DNA from: Bacteroidia bacterium
GTDB lineage: Bacteria; Bacteroidota; Bacteroidia; Chitinophagales; Chitinophagaceae
NCBI GenBank assembly: GCA_030429205.1
Contig: JAUICZ010000003.1
Span: 212,135-276,134 of the forward strand
Direction of reading: 5' to 3'
DNA length: 64,000 nt
The notes under the pieces: generated by a model
The model's database searches: none
Seen by the model: only the letters and a program-made list of their open reading frames with translations
Told to the model about the DNA's origin: nothing
Shown: in pieces, positions 44,599-52,945 of the stretch
Position numbering within the stretch: position 1 is the first letter of the stretch
Layout of the letters: every line of letters begins with the position of its first letter
Translations under genes and position numbers: made by a program

Positions 44599-45894
44599 TT
44601 ATACCTGTTCTACTGACCACTCTAATTTCGGGTGAACAATACCTCCCGGGTATTTACCCATTGTAACACCTAATTGATTCAGGCTAAGCTCTGATATTTC
44701 AAATGGCAAAGAAAGATCTGACACCACATTCTTTACAGAAGGTATCTCAAAATGAATCTCTGCCACATACTTACCACCATTCAATAAATAAGACGGTATG
44801 TGACAAGTACTTTTGTATTTACCCGGAGTTCTTACCCTGCTACTGTTTTGAAAATAAAAGTCGCTGGTAGAAAACACCTCAATACCTTCTACATTGAACA
44901 ACACTACCATTACCCTAAGGTTCTTAATGGTTTCTCTCACCTCGTATTCTATCTCTACATTTACTTCGTTCTCTGTAGCCAGTAAAGCCGTATCGTCACC
45001 CTTCTCGTTCACAATTCTTATTCTTGATACTGCCAACTCAGGTGCAGATGGCCTTGCATCTCCGCTCCAGCTCACTTCTCTTTTTCTATCACCTACGTCA
45101 TTACCAGACATATATTTTTCAATGGCTACGGCTGTATCTCCTTCATAAGACAATCTACCATTTTCCATTAGTATGGTATGGCTGCACAGGCTACGTATAG
45201 TAGCCAGGTTATGACTTACAAAAAGCACTGTTCTACCCTCTCCCTCACTCACATCTTTCATCCTGCCGATACACTTCTTCTGAAACTCCGCATCACCTAC
45301 AGCCAATACTTCATCAACGATCAATATCTCCGGCTCTAGGAATGCAGCAACAGCAAATGCTAACCTTACATACATACCGGAGCTGTACCTTTTAACAGGA
45401 GTATCAACATATCTGGCTACTCCTGAAAAGTCTACTATCTCATCCAGCTTTCTCTTAATCTCCGGGCGGGTCATACCAAGTATAGCACCGTTCAAAAATA
45501 TATTTTCTTTACCTGTCAACTCAGGATGGAAACCTGTACCCACTTCCAGCAAGCTGGCAATTCTACCTTTTGCTTTAATGGTACCTGTTGTGGGTGCGGT
45601 TACCCTTGATAACAATTTCAACAAGGTAGATTTACCTGCTCCGTTCTTACCAATGATACCTAATACCTGACCATCTTCTACATCGAAAGAGATATCCTTT
45701 AATGCCCAAACGTAGTTACTGTTTGTATCTTTTGAATCTCTTTTGTTCTCTTCACCAAGCAAAAGGTATGGATCTTCTTTACCTTTTACTTTATGCCACC
45801 ACCTGTTCAGATCGTGCGATAAGGTTCCTGTACCCACTTCGCCCAGTCGGTACATTTTTGAAACTTTATCTACACTAATTGCTATTTCAGACAT
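44599..45894 (-). CDS. wzt: Polysaccharide ABC exporter, ATP-binding subunit with C-terminal extension
   Basis: A 431-residue Wzt-type protein. The ATPase domain (about 1-255) has Walker A GKNGAGKST (82-90), a signature motif YSSGM, Walker B ILIVDEVLAVGD and the switch His in VSHN. The C-terminal 170 residues form a predicted beta-sandwich (EVNVEIEYEVRE, GGKYVAEIHFEIP) like the carbohydrate-binding domain of O8/O9a Wzt, which reads the capped chain end. With the Wzm permease 10 bases downstream, it exports lipid-linked glycan across the inner membrane. Confidence 0.93.
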   Translation of the reverse strand: MSEIAISVDKVSKMYRLGEVGTGTLSHDLNRWWHKVKGKEDPYLLLGEENKRDSKDTNSNYVWALKDISFDVEDGQVLGIIGKNGAGKSTLLKLLSRVTAPTTGTIKAKGRIASLLEVGTGFHPELTGKENIFLNGAILGMTRPEIKRKLDEIVDFSGVARYVDTPVKRYSSGMYVRLAFAVAAFLEPEILIVDEVLAVGDAEFQKKCIGRMKDVSEGEGRTVLFVSHNLATIRSLCSHTILMENGRLSYEGDTAVAIEKYMSGNDVGDRKREVSWSGDARPSAPELAVSRIRIVNEKGDDTALLATENEVNVEIEYEVRETIKNLRVMVVLFNVEGIEVFSTSDFYFQNSSRVRTPGKYKSTCHIPSYLLNGGKYVAEIHFEIPSVKNVVSDLSLPFEISELSLNQLGVTMGKYPGGIVHPKLEWSVEQV

Positions 45895-45904
45895 ATATCT
45901 TCTT

Positions 45905-46762
45905 TTAAACGGTATCCATAAAGGTCCGTTCTATCTTATTGAATATTAGTAGCCCTATTATTAAGAATGTAAACGTAGCTATCACGCTATATGTAAAGTA
46001 GTCTTGGTAAAATTGCCCGCTACCTAAAAAACCAAAACGAAATGTTTCGATGATTGCTGTAAACGGATGATAACCAAATATGCTTCTTAATGTACCATTT
46101 GCCTGCGACAACGGTATAGCCACCGTAGTTGTAAATTGTAACAACTGAATACCAAAAGTAAGCAGGTATTTCAAGTCTCTGTACTTAGAAGTAAGTGAAG
46201 AAATAATGATACCTAAGCCTAATGCCTGCAAACCCATTAAAAGGATAATTACAGGCAATAATGCAGCCGCCCATGTGATATGGATATTAGCATCTGTAAA
46301 GAAGTAATAGTATGCCCACACAAGGAAGAATAAACCCATTTGTATACCCAGCCTGATCATACTGGACATAGTGATAGATAGCGGTAATACTATCCGTGGA
46401 AAATACACCTTACCAAATATACTGGCATTGGCTATAAAGGTGTCCGATGTTTTTACCAATACTTCAGAGAAGTACATCCAACAGGTAATACCTGCCATTT
46501 GGAATAGAATCGGTGGTACGCCCTCTGTAGATACATGCGCTACTTTATTGAATAGCAACACATATACTGCAGTGGTCAGTATCGGCTGTATGGCAAACCA
46601 TAACGGCCCCAGAATTGTTTGCTTATAAAACGCAATAAAATCGCGCTTTACCAACAATAACACCAAGTCACGGTAACTCCATATCTCTCTGAAGTTGATA
46701 TTGAACAACCCTTTATTGGGTTGTATCACAATGCTCCAGTCGTCTTTGTTTTTTTGCTCCAT
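45905..46762 (-). CDS. wzm: Polysaccharide ABC exporter, permease subunit
   Basis: A 285-residue ABC-2 type permease with six membrane helices and the TagG/Wzm N-terminal segment (WSYRDLVLLLVKRDF, YKQTILGPLWFAIQP). It pairs with the Wzt protein encoded 10 bases further on. Length and topology are standard for the family. Confidence 0.93.
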   Translation of the reverse strand: MEQKNKDDWSIVIQPNKGLFNINFREIWSYRDLVLLLVKRDFIAFYKQTILGPLWFAIQPILTTAVYVLLFNKVAHVSTEGVPPILFQMAGITCWMYFSEVLVKTSDTFIANASIFGKVYFPRIVLPLSITMSSMIRLGIQMGLFFLVWAYYYFFTDANIHITWAAALLPVIILLMGLQALGLGIIISSLTSKYRDLKYLLTFGIQLLQFTTTVAIPLSQANGTLRSIFGYHPFTAIIETFRFGFLGSGQFYQDYFTYSVIATFTFLIIGLLIFNKIERTFMDTV

Positions 46763-46777
46763 TTATAAATTGCAGCT

Positions 46778-47704
46778 TTATGTTAAAGCAAATTTTTCTG
46801 CGTAAACAGTTTCAATACCTTCTCTTAAGCTTATTGCAGGTTGCCAACCCAGTTGATTTATTTTACTGTTGTCCATCAACTTTCTTGGCGTACCATCGGG
46901 CTTTGTACTATCCCAGTTCAAATCTCCCTCGTACCCAACAATATCTTTTATCAACTCTGCAAGGTCTTTAATACTGATCTCACTGCCCGAACCCACATTT
47001 ACATGCCCTGCATCGTTATAGTTTTCCATCAAGAACAGGCAAGCGTTTGCCAAATCGTCTACGTGCAAAAATTCTCTTAGCGGAGAACCTGTGCCCCACA
47101 CTTCAACAGAAGGTGCGTTATTTTCTTTTGCTTCATGAAACTTCCTCAACAATGCAGGTAGTACATGAGAGTTTTTCAGATCATAGTTATCGTTAGGGCC
47201 GTAAAGGTTGGTTGGCATGGCCGAAATAAAGTTACATTCATACTGATCTCTGTATGCATCGCACATTTTTATACCGGCTATTTTAGCTATAGCATAAGGT
47301 TCATTAGTTGGCTCTAGCAAACCTGTAAGCAGCGCATCTTCGCGCATAGGCTGCGGTGCCATTTTCGGGTAAATGCAAGATGAACCTAAGAACAACAATT
47401 TCTTTACACCCGTCTTGTACGACTGGTGAATGATGTTGTTCTGTATCATCAGGTTATCGTACAAAAACTCTGCACGATAAGTATTGTTGGCCAATATACC
47501 ACCCACTTTTGCCGCTGCCAGAAACACATAATCTATACCCTCTGCTTCAAAAAAGGCCTCCACGGCTTCTTGATTGCGCAGATCAAGTTCAGATGAAGTT
47601 CTAAACACCAGGTTAGTGTATCCTTCTGTCTCCAGCTTCCTCAATATAGCACTGCCCACCATACCTCTATGGCCTGCAACATATATCTTACTGTTCTTTT
47701 CCAT
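46778..47704 (-). CDS. fcl: GDP-L-fucose synthase
   Basis: A 308-residue epimerase/reductase: [11 protein letters not shown] (nucleotide binding), [15 protein letters not shown] with the catalytic serine and cysteine, and YAIAK as the YxxxK motif. It converts GDP-4-keto-6-deoxymannose to GDP-L-fucose. It is paired with gmd 9 bases upstream. Confidence 0.96.
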   Translation of the reverse strand: MEKNSKIYVAGHRGMVGSAILRKLETEGYTNLVFRTSSELDLRNQEAVEAFFEAEGIDYVFLAAAKVGGILANNTYRAEFLYDNLMIQNNIIHQSYKTGVKKLLFLGSSCIYPKMAPQPMREDALLTGLLEPTNEPYAIAKIAGIKMCDAYRDQYECNFISAMPTNLYGPNDNYDLKNSHVLPALLRKFHEAKENNAPSVEVWGTGSPLREFLHVDDLANACLFLMENYNDAGHVNVGSGSEISIKDLAELIKDIVGYEGDLNWDSTKPDGTPRKLMDNSKINQLGWQPAISLREGIETVYAEKFALT

Positions 47705-47713
47705 TACCCTTAC

Positions 47714-48826
47714 TTAGTCGTGTTGCTGAAGGAATTCGTAACCTGCATCCTTCAATAGTTTTTCTTTTTTGAATAGCTCAACATCAGCCTGCACCATCTC
47801 ACTTACGAGCTGATTCAATTTACATTTAGGCTCCCAGCCCAGTTTTTCTTTTGCTTTTGTTGCGTCACCTATTAATAAGTCTACTTCTGTCGGGCGGAAA
47901 TATTTAGGATCAACAGACACAACCTCTTGCCCTACTTTCATACCACTATCCTCAGCACATGATTTAATAACTCCTTTCTCTTCTACTCCTTCTCCGGAGA
48001 ACTCAACCTCTGCACCAACCTCAGCAAAAGCCATTTTAATAAAATCCCTAACGGTATTTGTTTCGCCTGTTGCGATCACAAAATCTTCAGGCTCATCTTG
48101 CTGTAACATTAGCCACATCGCCTCTATATAATCCTTAGCGTGTCCCCAGTCTCTTTTTGCATCCAAGTTGCCTATGTAGAATTTCGATTGCAACCCAAGA
48201 GATATCTGTGCAACAGCTCTTGTAATTTTCCTCGTCACAAAGGTCTCTCCCCTTAGCGGACTTTCGTGGTTGAATAATATACCGTTACATGCATACATAT
48301 TATATGCCTCGCGATAGTTTACCGTTATCCAGTAACCATACATCTTAGCCACACCATACGGCGAGCGCGGATAGAATGGTGTTTTTTCTGTTTGTGGTAC
48401 TTCTTGCACTTTACCATACAACTCGGATGTTGATGCCTGATAAATTTTCACTTTATCCGTCATGCCTAAAAGCCTCACAGCCTCTAATATTCTCAACGTA
48501 CCTACGGCATCTGTATTAGCAGTGTACTCAGGTGTTTCAAAGCTCACTTTCACATGGCTCATCGCACCAAGGTTATATATCTCATCCGGCTGGGCTTCTT
48601 GTATAATACGAATGATGTTCGTACTGTCAGACAAGTCTCCATAATGAAGAATAAAGTGCCTGTCTCTCACATGCGGGTCCTGGTACAAATGGTCTATTCT
48701 ATCTGTATTGAATAACGAGCTTCTTCTTTTTATGCCGTGTACAATATATCCTTTCTTTAAAAGGAACTCAGCAAGATAAGCTCCGTCTTGCCCAGTAATA
48801 CCCGTAATCAATGCAACCTTTGCCAT
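47714..48826 (-). CDS. gmd: GDP-mannose 4,6-dehydratase
   Basis: A 370-residue SDR enzyme: [44 protein letters not shown] as catalytic YxxxK, and [16 protein letters not shown], all diagnostic of Gmd. It makes GDP-4-keto-6-deoxymannose for the fucose synthase next to it, so fucose (or another 6-deoxyhexose) is expected in the glycan. Confidence 0.97.
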   Translation of the reverse strand: MAKVALITGITGQDGAYLAEFLLKKGYIVHGIKRRSSLFNTDRIDHLYQDPHVRDRHFILHYGDLSDSTNIIRIIQEAQPDEIYNLGAMSHVKVSFETPEYTANTDAVGTLRILEAVRLLGMTDKVKIYQASTSELYGKVQEVPQTEKTPFYPRSPYGVAKMYGYWITVNYREAYNMYACNGILFNHESPLRGETFVTRKITRAVAQISLGLQSKFYIGNLDAKRDWGHAKDYIEAMWLMLQQDEPEDFVIATGETNTVRDFIKMAFAEVGAEVEFSGEGVEEKGVIKSCAEDSGMKVGQEVVSVDPKYFRPTEVDLLIGDATKAKEKLGWEPKCKLNQLVSEMVQADVELFKKEKLLKDAGYEFLQQHD

Positions 48827-48841
48827 AATAATTATATTAAA

Positions 48842-49960
48842 CTAGCTTTCAACAAGCAGGTTCTTCAACCTTTGTGTGTACTTGTCAAAAGCATAGTGCT
48901 CAATAGTTTTTTGTTGTTTCTCCTTAACCTTTGTTTCGTTATCTCTTTCTCTTTCAGATATATGCTTTTTTATTGCACCTACAATATCCTCAACGCTATC
49001 CGGATTGACCAATGTGCCCAACTCTCCCTGCAATAATGCATCGGCACTACCGTCAGCATTACCGCCAATAACGGGTACCCCACAAACCAGTGCTTCAATA
49101 AATACAATGCCGAAGCCTTCTTTCTTGCTCGGCATAATATAAGTATCCGCCATTTGATAATGAGCGGTTAGTTCTTCCTCTTTTAAAAATCCTGTAAGAG
49201 TAACGTGCCCCTGCAAACCATTATCCTCCACTATATTATCTATACGGCTCTTTTCTTTTTCATCATACTTTCCCGCTATTACATAATGCACATTCGGATT
49301 TGTTTTGATGACCTCTTTCAACGCCACCAACACCTTATCATAGCCTTTAAAAAGCTCTGTACTGGATAGTCTGGTCAAGGTATACAACACAAAAGTATCT
49401 TCTCCTATACCATATCGCATCCTCATTGTATTGTCTTTCGACAAACTTGCCGGAATAGAAAAATACGGATCGATAGTATTAGGGAATACCTTGATTTTCT
49501 CATCGGGAACATTGTTCAACTCTATCAATTTGCTTTTAGTAAACTGACTGACTGACAATATCCCATCTACAACATTCAGGAACTTCTGTTTGATCCCTCC
49601 AACCTGATGCCAAACATCAATACCGTGGGTAATTAACAGCACCCGCTTAGAGGGGTATACTTTTTTTATTAGATAGCCCACAACAGCCATGTTGATGTGG
49701 CCAATGACTATCGTATCAAACTTTCTTGCCGCTATTAAACTACCAGCAACAAATTGAGATTTTCTTTCAGAATAGCCTTTGTACTTCTCTACAGGGTAGT
49801 AAGCTGTGTTTGCCTTGCTATCGTAAGCAGAAATACTTTCACTGTATATATCCCCTTGCCCATCCAGTTTAAACAACGCGTGTAAGAAGCACTTATTAAA
49901 GCGTTCTATACCTCCGTTTTTAGAAAATGCTACTAGATTAAGGAATAATATCTTTTTCAC
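48842..49960 (-). CDS. Glycosyltransferase family 4 (GT-B)
   Basis: A 372-residue GT-B enzyme: FSKNGGIERFNKCFL, LTRLSSTELFKGYDK and SKKEGFGIVFIEALVCGVPVI carry the acceptor and donor features of GT4. The start is GTG (KKILFLNLVAF). It is separated from the kinase gene by a 177-base gap that holds a hairpin and a possible promoter, so expression from here on may be set separately. Confidence 0.9.
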   Translation of the reverse strand: MKKILFLNLVAFSKNGGIERFNKCFLHALFKLDGQGDIYSESISAYDSKANTAYYPVEKYKGYSERKSQFVAGSLIAARKFDTIVIGHINMAVVGYLIKKVYPSKRVLLITHGIDVWHQVGGIKQKFLNVVDGILSVSQFTKSKLIELNNVPDEKIKVFPNTIDPYFSIPASLSKDNTMRMRYGIGEDTFVLYTLTRLSSTELFKGYDKVLVALKEVIKTNPNVHYVIAGKYDEKEKSRIDNIVEDNGLQGHVTLTGFLKEEELTAHYQMADTYIMPSKKEGFGIVFIEALVCGVPVIGGNADGSADALLQGELGTLVNPDSVEDIVGAIKKHISERERDNETKVKEKQQKTIEHYAFDKYTQRLKNLLVES

Positions 49961-50048
49961 TCGGGGCTTCTCTACCAGCCTTGCACGGCTTCGCCACTGT
50001 CAGTCACATATACACATGGTCCTGACGATTTAAAATACTTGCTTGCTT

Positions 50049-50081
50049 CTTTATACTAGTTATCTGTTAACTTGTATAAAG
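50049..50081. other. Hairpin in the kinase-glycosyltransferase gap
   Basis: An inverted repeat CTTTATAC/GTATAAAG, with a T-T mismatch and then AGTT/AACT, around a 7-base loop. It has no T run on the minus strand, so it does not look like an ordinary terminator; it would lie in the leader of the downstream transcript. The role is unknown. Confidence 0.4.
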
Positions 50082-50086
50082 ACGTG

Positions 50087-50094
50087 CAAATTTA
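50087..50094 (-). promoter_or_regulatory. Possible internal -7 element of the polysaccharide locus
   Basis: Minus-strand TAAATTTG followed by CA matches the TAnnTTTG consensus. It lies about 125 bases before the glycosyltransferase start at 49960. The -33 element is not clear. Confidence 0.4.
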
Positions 50095-50137
50095 TCAAAT
50101 AGGGCTTTCTAGAGGAATTAATACAATAGCTTAATGA

Positions 50138-52597
50138 TTATTTAAACCTTCTCTTTCTAAATACCTTTTTGAAGCGATCGCCTATTTTCTCTACAAACGA
50201 TTTTTCTCTTTGATAATAGCCTGATCCATGCTCTCCGTAACCATAGCCGTAACCATAGCCGTAACCATAACCATAGCCGTAGCCGTAGCCATACGAATAC
50301 CCTCTGTTAAACACAACATCATTGATCACGAAATTCACCTTAGGTATTCTTCCACTATGCTTCAGCTCGTTTGCTAATTGTATCTGTTGTCTGTATGTAT
50401 AGCCCTGCCTTACGATGTAGAAGCAGGTGTCAGCAAACCTATTCAGCAATATGGCATCGGTAACTAAACCTGCAGGCGCTGTATCTACAATAATATAGTC
50501 AAACTCTTTTCTTAGCTCTGTAAACATCGTGTCAACACGCTCCTGCATCATTAGCTCTGCAGGGTTTGGCGGTATGTTACCAGACGGAATAACAAAGAGG
50601 TTATCATCTATACCAGAAGGGATAATGATATCGGACAACTCATGTTGCTTAATTGCATAGCCGGAAATACCTTTCGATTTATCTACACCAAGATTCTTAG
50701 AGATTTTAGGTTTTCTCAAGTCAAACTCAATAAGCGCCACTTTATGACCGGAAATAGCAAAAGTGATGGCCAAGTTAATAGCGACGAATGATTTACCCTC
50801 TCCACTCATACTGGAAGTTAAGAGTATCACCTTATCATCTTCATTAGGTAATAAGAACTGTATGTTCGTTCTCAATGCTCTAAACTGCTCTGATAGCGCG
50901 GTATTACTATTACGTTTAACCGCAACCTGGTCTTCTTCTTTAAAGTGACCTATCTCTCCCAGCACCGGAATGTCTGATTGAGCATTTATGTCACTTTTAG
51001 CTATGATCTTATTGTTCAATAGTCTACGAACAGAGAAGAATATGAATGGCACAAGAAAACCGATCAACAACGCTCTATTTCTTACCCTGCTTTTGTTGGG
51101 TGCTATCGTACCGTTATTCCAAGCCTCGTTAATAACAGTAATATTTGCTGTAGTAGCCGCCTTGGCAACTGCTGTTTCTTCTCTTTTCTCCAACAAGAAT
51201 AGGTAAAGCTGTTGCTTGATAGCTTGTTGTCTCGAACGCTCTAAGTACTTACGCTCTTTTTCGGGCACCTGACTTATTTGCGAGTTTAATTGCTGTACCT
51301 TTTGCTTAGTCTCTTTTAATTGAGCACTCAAACCCTTTTTTATTGATGTGAGGTTGCTTTTCACCAACATTCTCATACCCTCCAACTCCTGATCAATAGC
51401 CTTTATCACCGGGCTGGCTTCCTGGTTACTCAACAATTTGATCTTACGCTGTGTAAGCAAGGTATTGTATTCAGTAAGCGCCTCTGTCAAACCCTCATTT
51501 TCTATAAATAAAGTAGTAGGTATTAACTCTGTTTTTTTAAACTCAAGACTCACATAATCTTCCAGGTCACCAATCATCTTTTGCTGCAATTCCAAGTTAG
51601 ACAGTGTTGCCTGGTATTCGCTTGTAGTTGATAGAAATATCTCTGACTGTGTTTCAGGAGCAGTGAAGTCCTCCTCTTTTTTAAACTGGCTGATACCTGT
51701 TTCTACTTCGTGCAATTCACTCTTTACACTATCCACCCTTGCCTCAATAAAGTCTATCGTTTTCTGTGCCCTTCTGTTTTTATCCTTAATGTTGGCATCT
51801 TCATACACCTTCATTAGTGTATTCACTACATCAATCCCTCTGTCAGGCAAGACATCTGTAACCGATACGTTTACAGAATTATCATGCTTATCCGGTCTGT
51901 CTATATCCAGTTTTAAACTTACCACACTGGCAGCAACATCATAGCTCGCTACACTTACTTCATATTCACTGTTTATATGAAGCGGATGTCCCGATTTTGT
52001 AATCTCAACATCAGCACCCAACGGCAGGTGGAACGGCTCATCCAATTTAGCATCACTCCATTGCTCTGCCCCTTTAGGTTTAAACTTAATATTGCCGTCC
52101 TTATCAAACTTCATCACATAAGCATACACACCTTCCAGTTTATTTAGAACTGCTGTATCAATATGTATAATGAAAGGGTTATTTTTATAAAACTCTGTTG
52201 TTTTAAAACGGCCATACTCATAATACCGGATGTTCAACTTCAACTGCTTAGCCACCTCTACCATAAGCTCTTTCTTACGGAATGTGCGCATAACATTATT
52301 GATGTTATCACCGTTGCTTTTATAACCCAGCTCTTTTAATATTTGGGTTTCATCAGAGACAGAAAAATTACCCTTACTATCTTCAACTAATATCTCATTT
52401 ACCACTTCGTAAACAGGAGTAGTATACCTTAGATAGAGAGACGCAATTAAATATGCTAATACTATACTAGAAACGAACCATGGCCAGGTTGCCAAAAGCG
52501 TAGTAAATATCCACTTTAAATTAAAGACACTATTATCGCTGTCGTTTGATTTATTCGTACTTTTCTCAGCAATTGGAGTTGAAGTATTAGTATCCAT
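50138..52597 (-). CDS. wzc: Polysaccharide biosynthesis tyrosine autokinase (Wzc-like BY-kinase)
   Basis: An 819-residue inner-membrane protein from ATG 52597 (a TTG one codon before is possible). It has a first membrane helix at about 35-55, a periplasmic Wzz-like domain with long coiled coil (about 270-480), and a second helix near 510. A cytoplasmic bacterial tyrosine kinase domain follows: Walker A SGEGKS near residue 599, Walker A' IEFDLRKPK, Walker B IIVDTAPAG. The C terminus has RGYS(YG)10 and then a basic tail. BY-kinases control chain length and export by cycling phosphorylation of a C-terminal tyrosine cluster. It is the first gene of the minus-strand locus; no Wza-type channel gene precedes it. 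Confidence 0.94.
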   Translation of the reverse strand: MDTNTSTPIAEKSTNKSNDSDNSVFNLKWIFTTLLATWPWFVSSIVLAYLIASLYLRYTTPVYEVVNEILVEDSKGNFSVSDETQILKELGYKSNGDNINNVMRTFRKKELMVEVAKQLKLNIRYYEYGRFKTTEFYKNNPFIIHIDTAVLNKLEGVYAYVMKFDKDGNIKFKPKGAEQWSDAKLDEPFHLPLGADVEITKSGHPLHINSEYEVSVASYDVAASVVSLKLDIDRPDKHDNSVNVSVTDVLPDRGIDVVNTLMKVYEDANIKDKNRRAQKTIDFIEARVDSVKSELHEVETGISQFKKEEDFTAPETQSEIFLSTTSEYQATLSNLELQQKMIGDLEDYVSLEFKKTELIPTTLFIENEGLTEALTEYNTLLTQRKIKLLSNQEASPVIKAIDQELEGMRMLVKSNLTSIKKGLSAQLKETKQKVQQLNSQISQVPEKERKYLERSRQQAIKQQLYLFLLEKREETAVAKAATTANITVINEAWNNGTIAPNKSRVRNRALLIGFLVPFIFFSVRRLLNNKIIAKSDINAQSDIPVLGEIGHFKEEDQVAVKRNSNTALSEQFRALRTNIQFLLPNEDDKVILLTSSMSGEGKSFVAINLAITFAISGHKVALIEFDLRKPKISKNLGVDKSKGISGYAIKQHELSDIIIPSGIDDNLFVIPSGNIPPNPAELMMQERVDTMFTELRKEFDYIIVDTAPAGLVTDAILLNRFADTCFYIVRQGYTYRQQIQLANELKHSGRIPKVNFVINDVVFNRGYSYGYGYGYGYGYGYGYGYGYGEHGSGYYQREKSFVEKIGDRFKKVFRKRRFK
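50234..50293 (-). repeat. In-frame Tyr-Gly coding microsatellite in the kinase tail
   Basis: Sixty bases encoding ten Tyr-Gly pairs, using mixed TAT/TAC and mostly GGC/GGT codons. The unit is six bases long with alternating variants, so the array is an imperfect hexanucleotide repeat that could gain or lose whole Tyr-Gly pairs without shifting the frame. Confidence 0.9.
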
Positions 52598-52720
52598 CAA
52601 GCTTTATATTATGATACAGAATATATTTTTGTCTTTCACTTATTATATTGATTGTCAGCAATATATTTTGCACTGATCTTCTTTGAACAATGCCCTTAGC
52701 TACGGACCTGATATAGCCTG

Positions 52721-52728
52721 CAAAAGTA
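52721..52728 (-). promoter_or_regulatory. Candidate -7 element for the polysaccharide locus
   Basis: Minus-strand TACTTTTG followed by CA, matching TAnnTTTG, about 125 bases before the kinase ATG. The -33 element is poor, which could mean an activator is needed. Confidence 0.45.
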
Positions 52729-52909
52729 GCTTAATTTTACCACAGATTATACTGATATATCTAACTTAACTCAAATTTTATTCCACAAATAATTAAATAA
52801 AAATATACTTAATCAAATGATTTTCACTTATAAAAGAAAATAAGAATAACAACATATGAATAAAATGCAACAAATGGCTGTTTTTCAAGGCAAATCCTTC
52901 TGTCTGTTA

Positions 52910-52917
52910 TATATTTG
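52910..52917 (+). promoter_or_regulatory. Candidate -7 element for the ClC gene
   Basis: TATATTTG followed by CAGG matches the Bacteroidota consensus, 28 bases before the ClC start codon. A run of T about 25 bases upstream is the only -33 candidate. Confidence 0.55.
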
Positions 52918-52945
52918 CAGGTTCTAATAAGACAGACATTGACGA

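Larger units (their letters stand above)
52601..52945. other. Intergenic region between the kinase and ClC genes
   Basis: About 345 bases, strongly AT-rich, between two divergent genes. Apart from one candidate -7 element on each strand I see no reading frame, RNA gene or large inverted repeat. It is the likely control region of the whole polysaccharide locus. Confidence 0.6.

Noticed and set aside
50234..50293. Possible CRISPR or non-coding tandem repeat
   Set aside because: The six-base units are in frame inside the kinase gene and encode Tyr-Gly pairs; there are no spacers.
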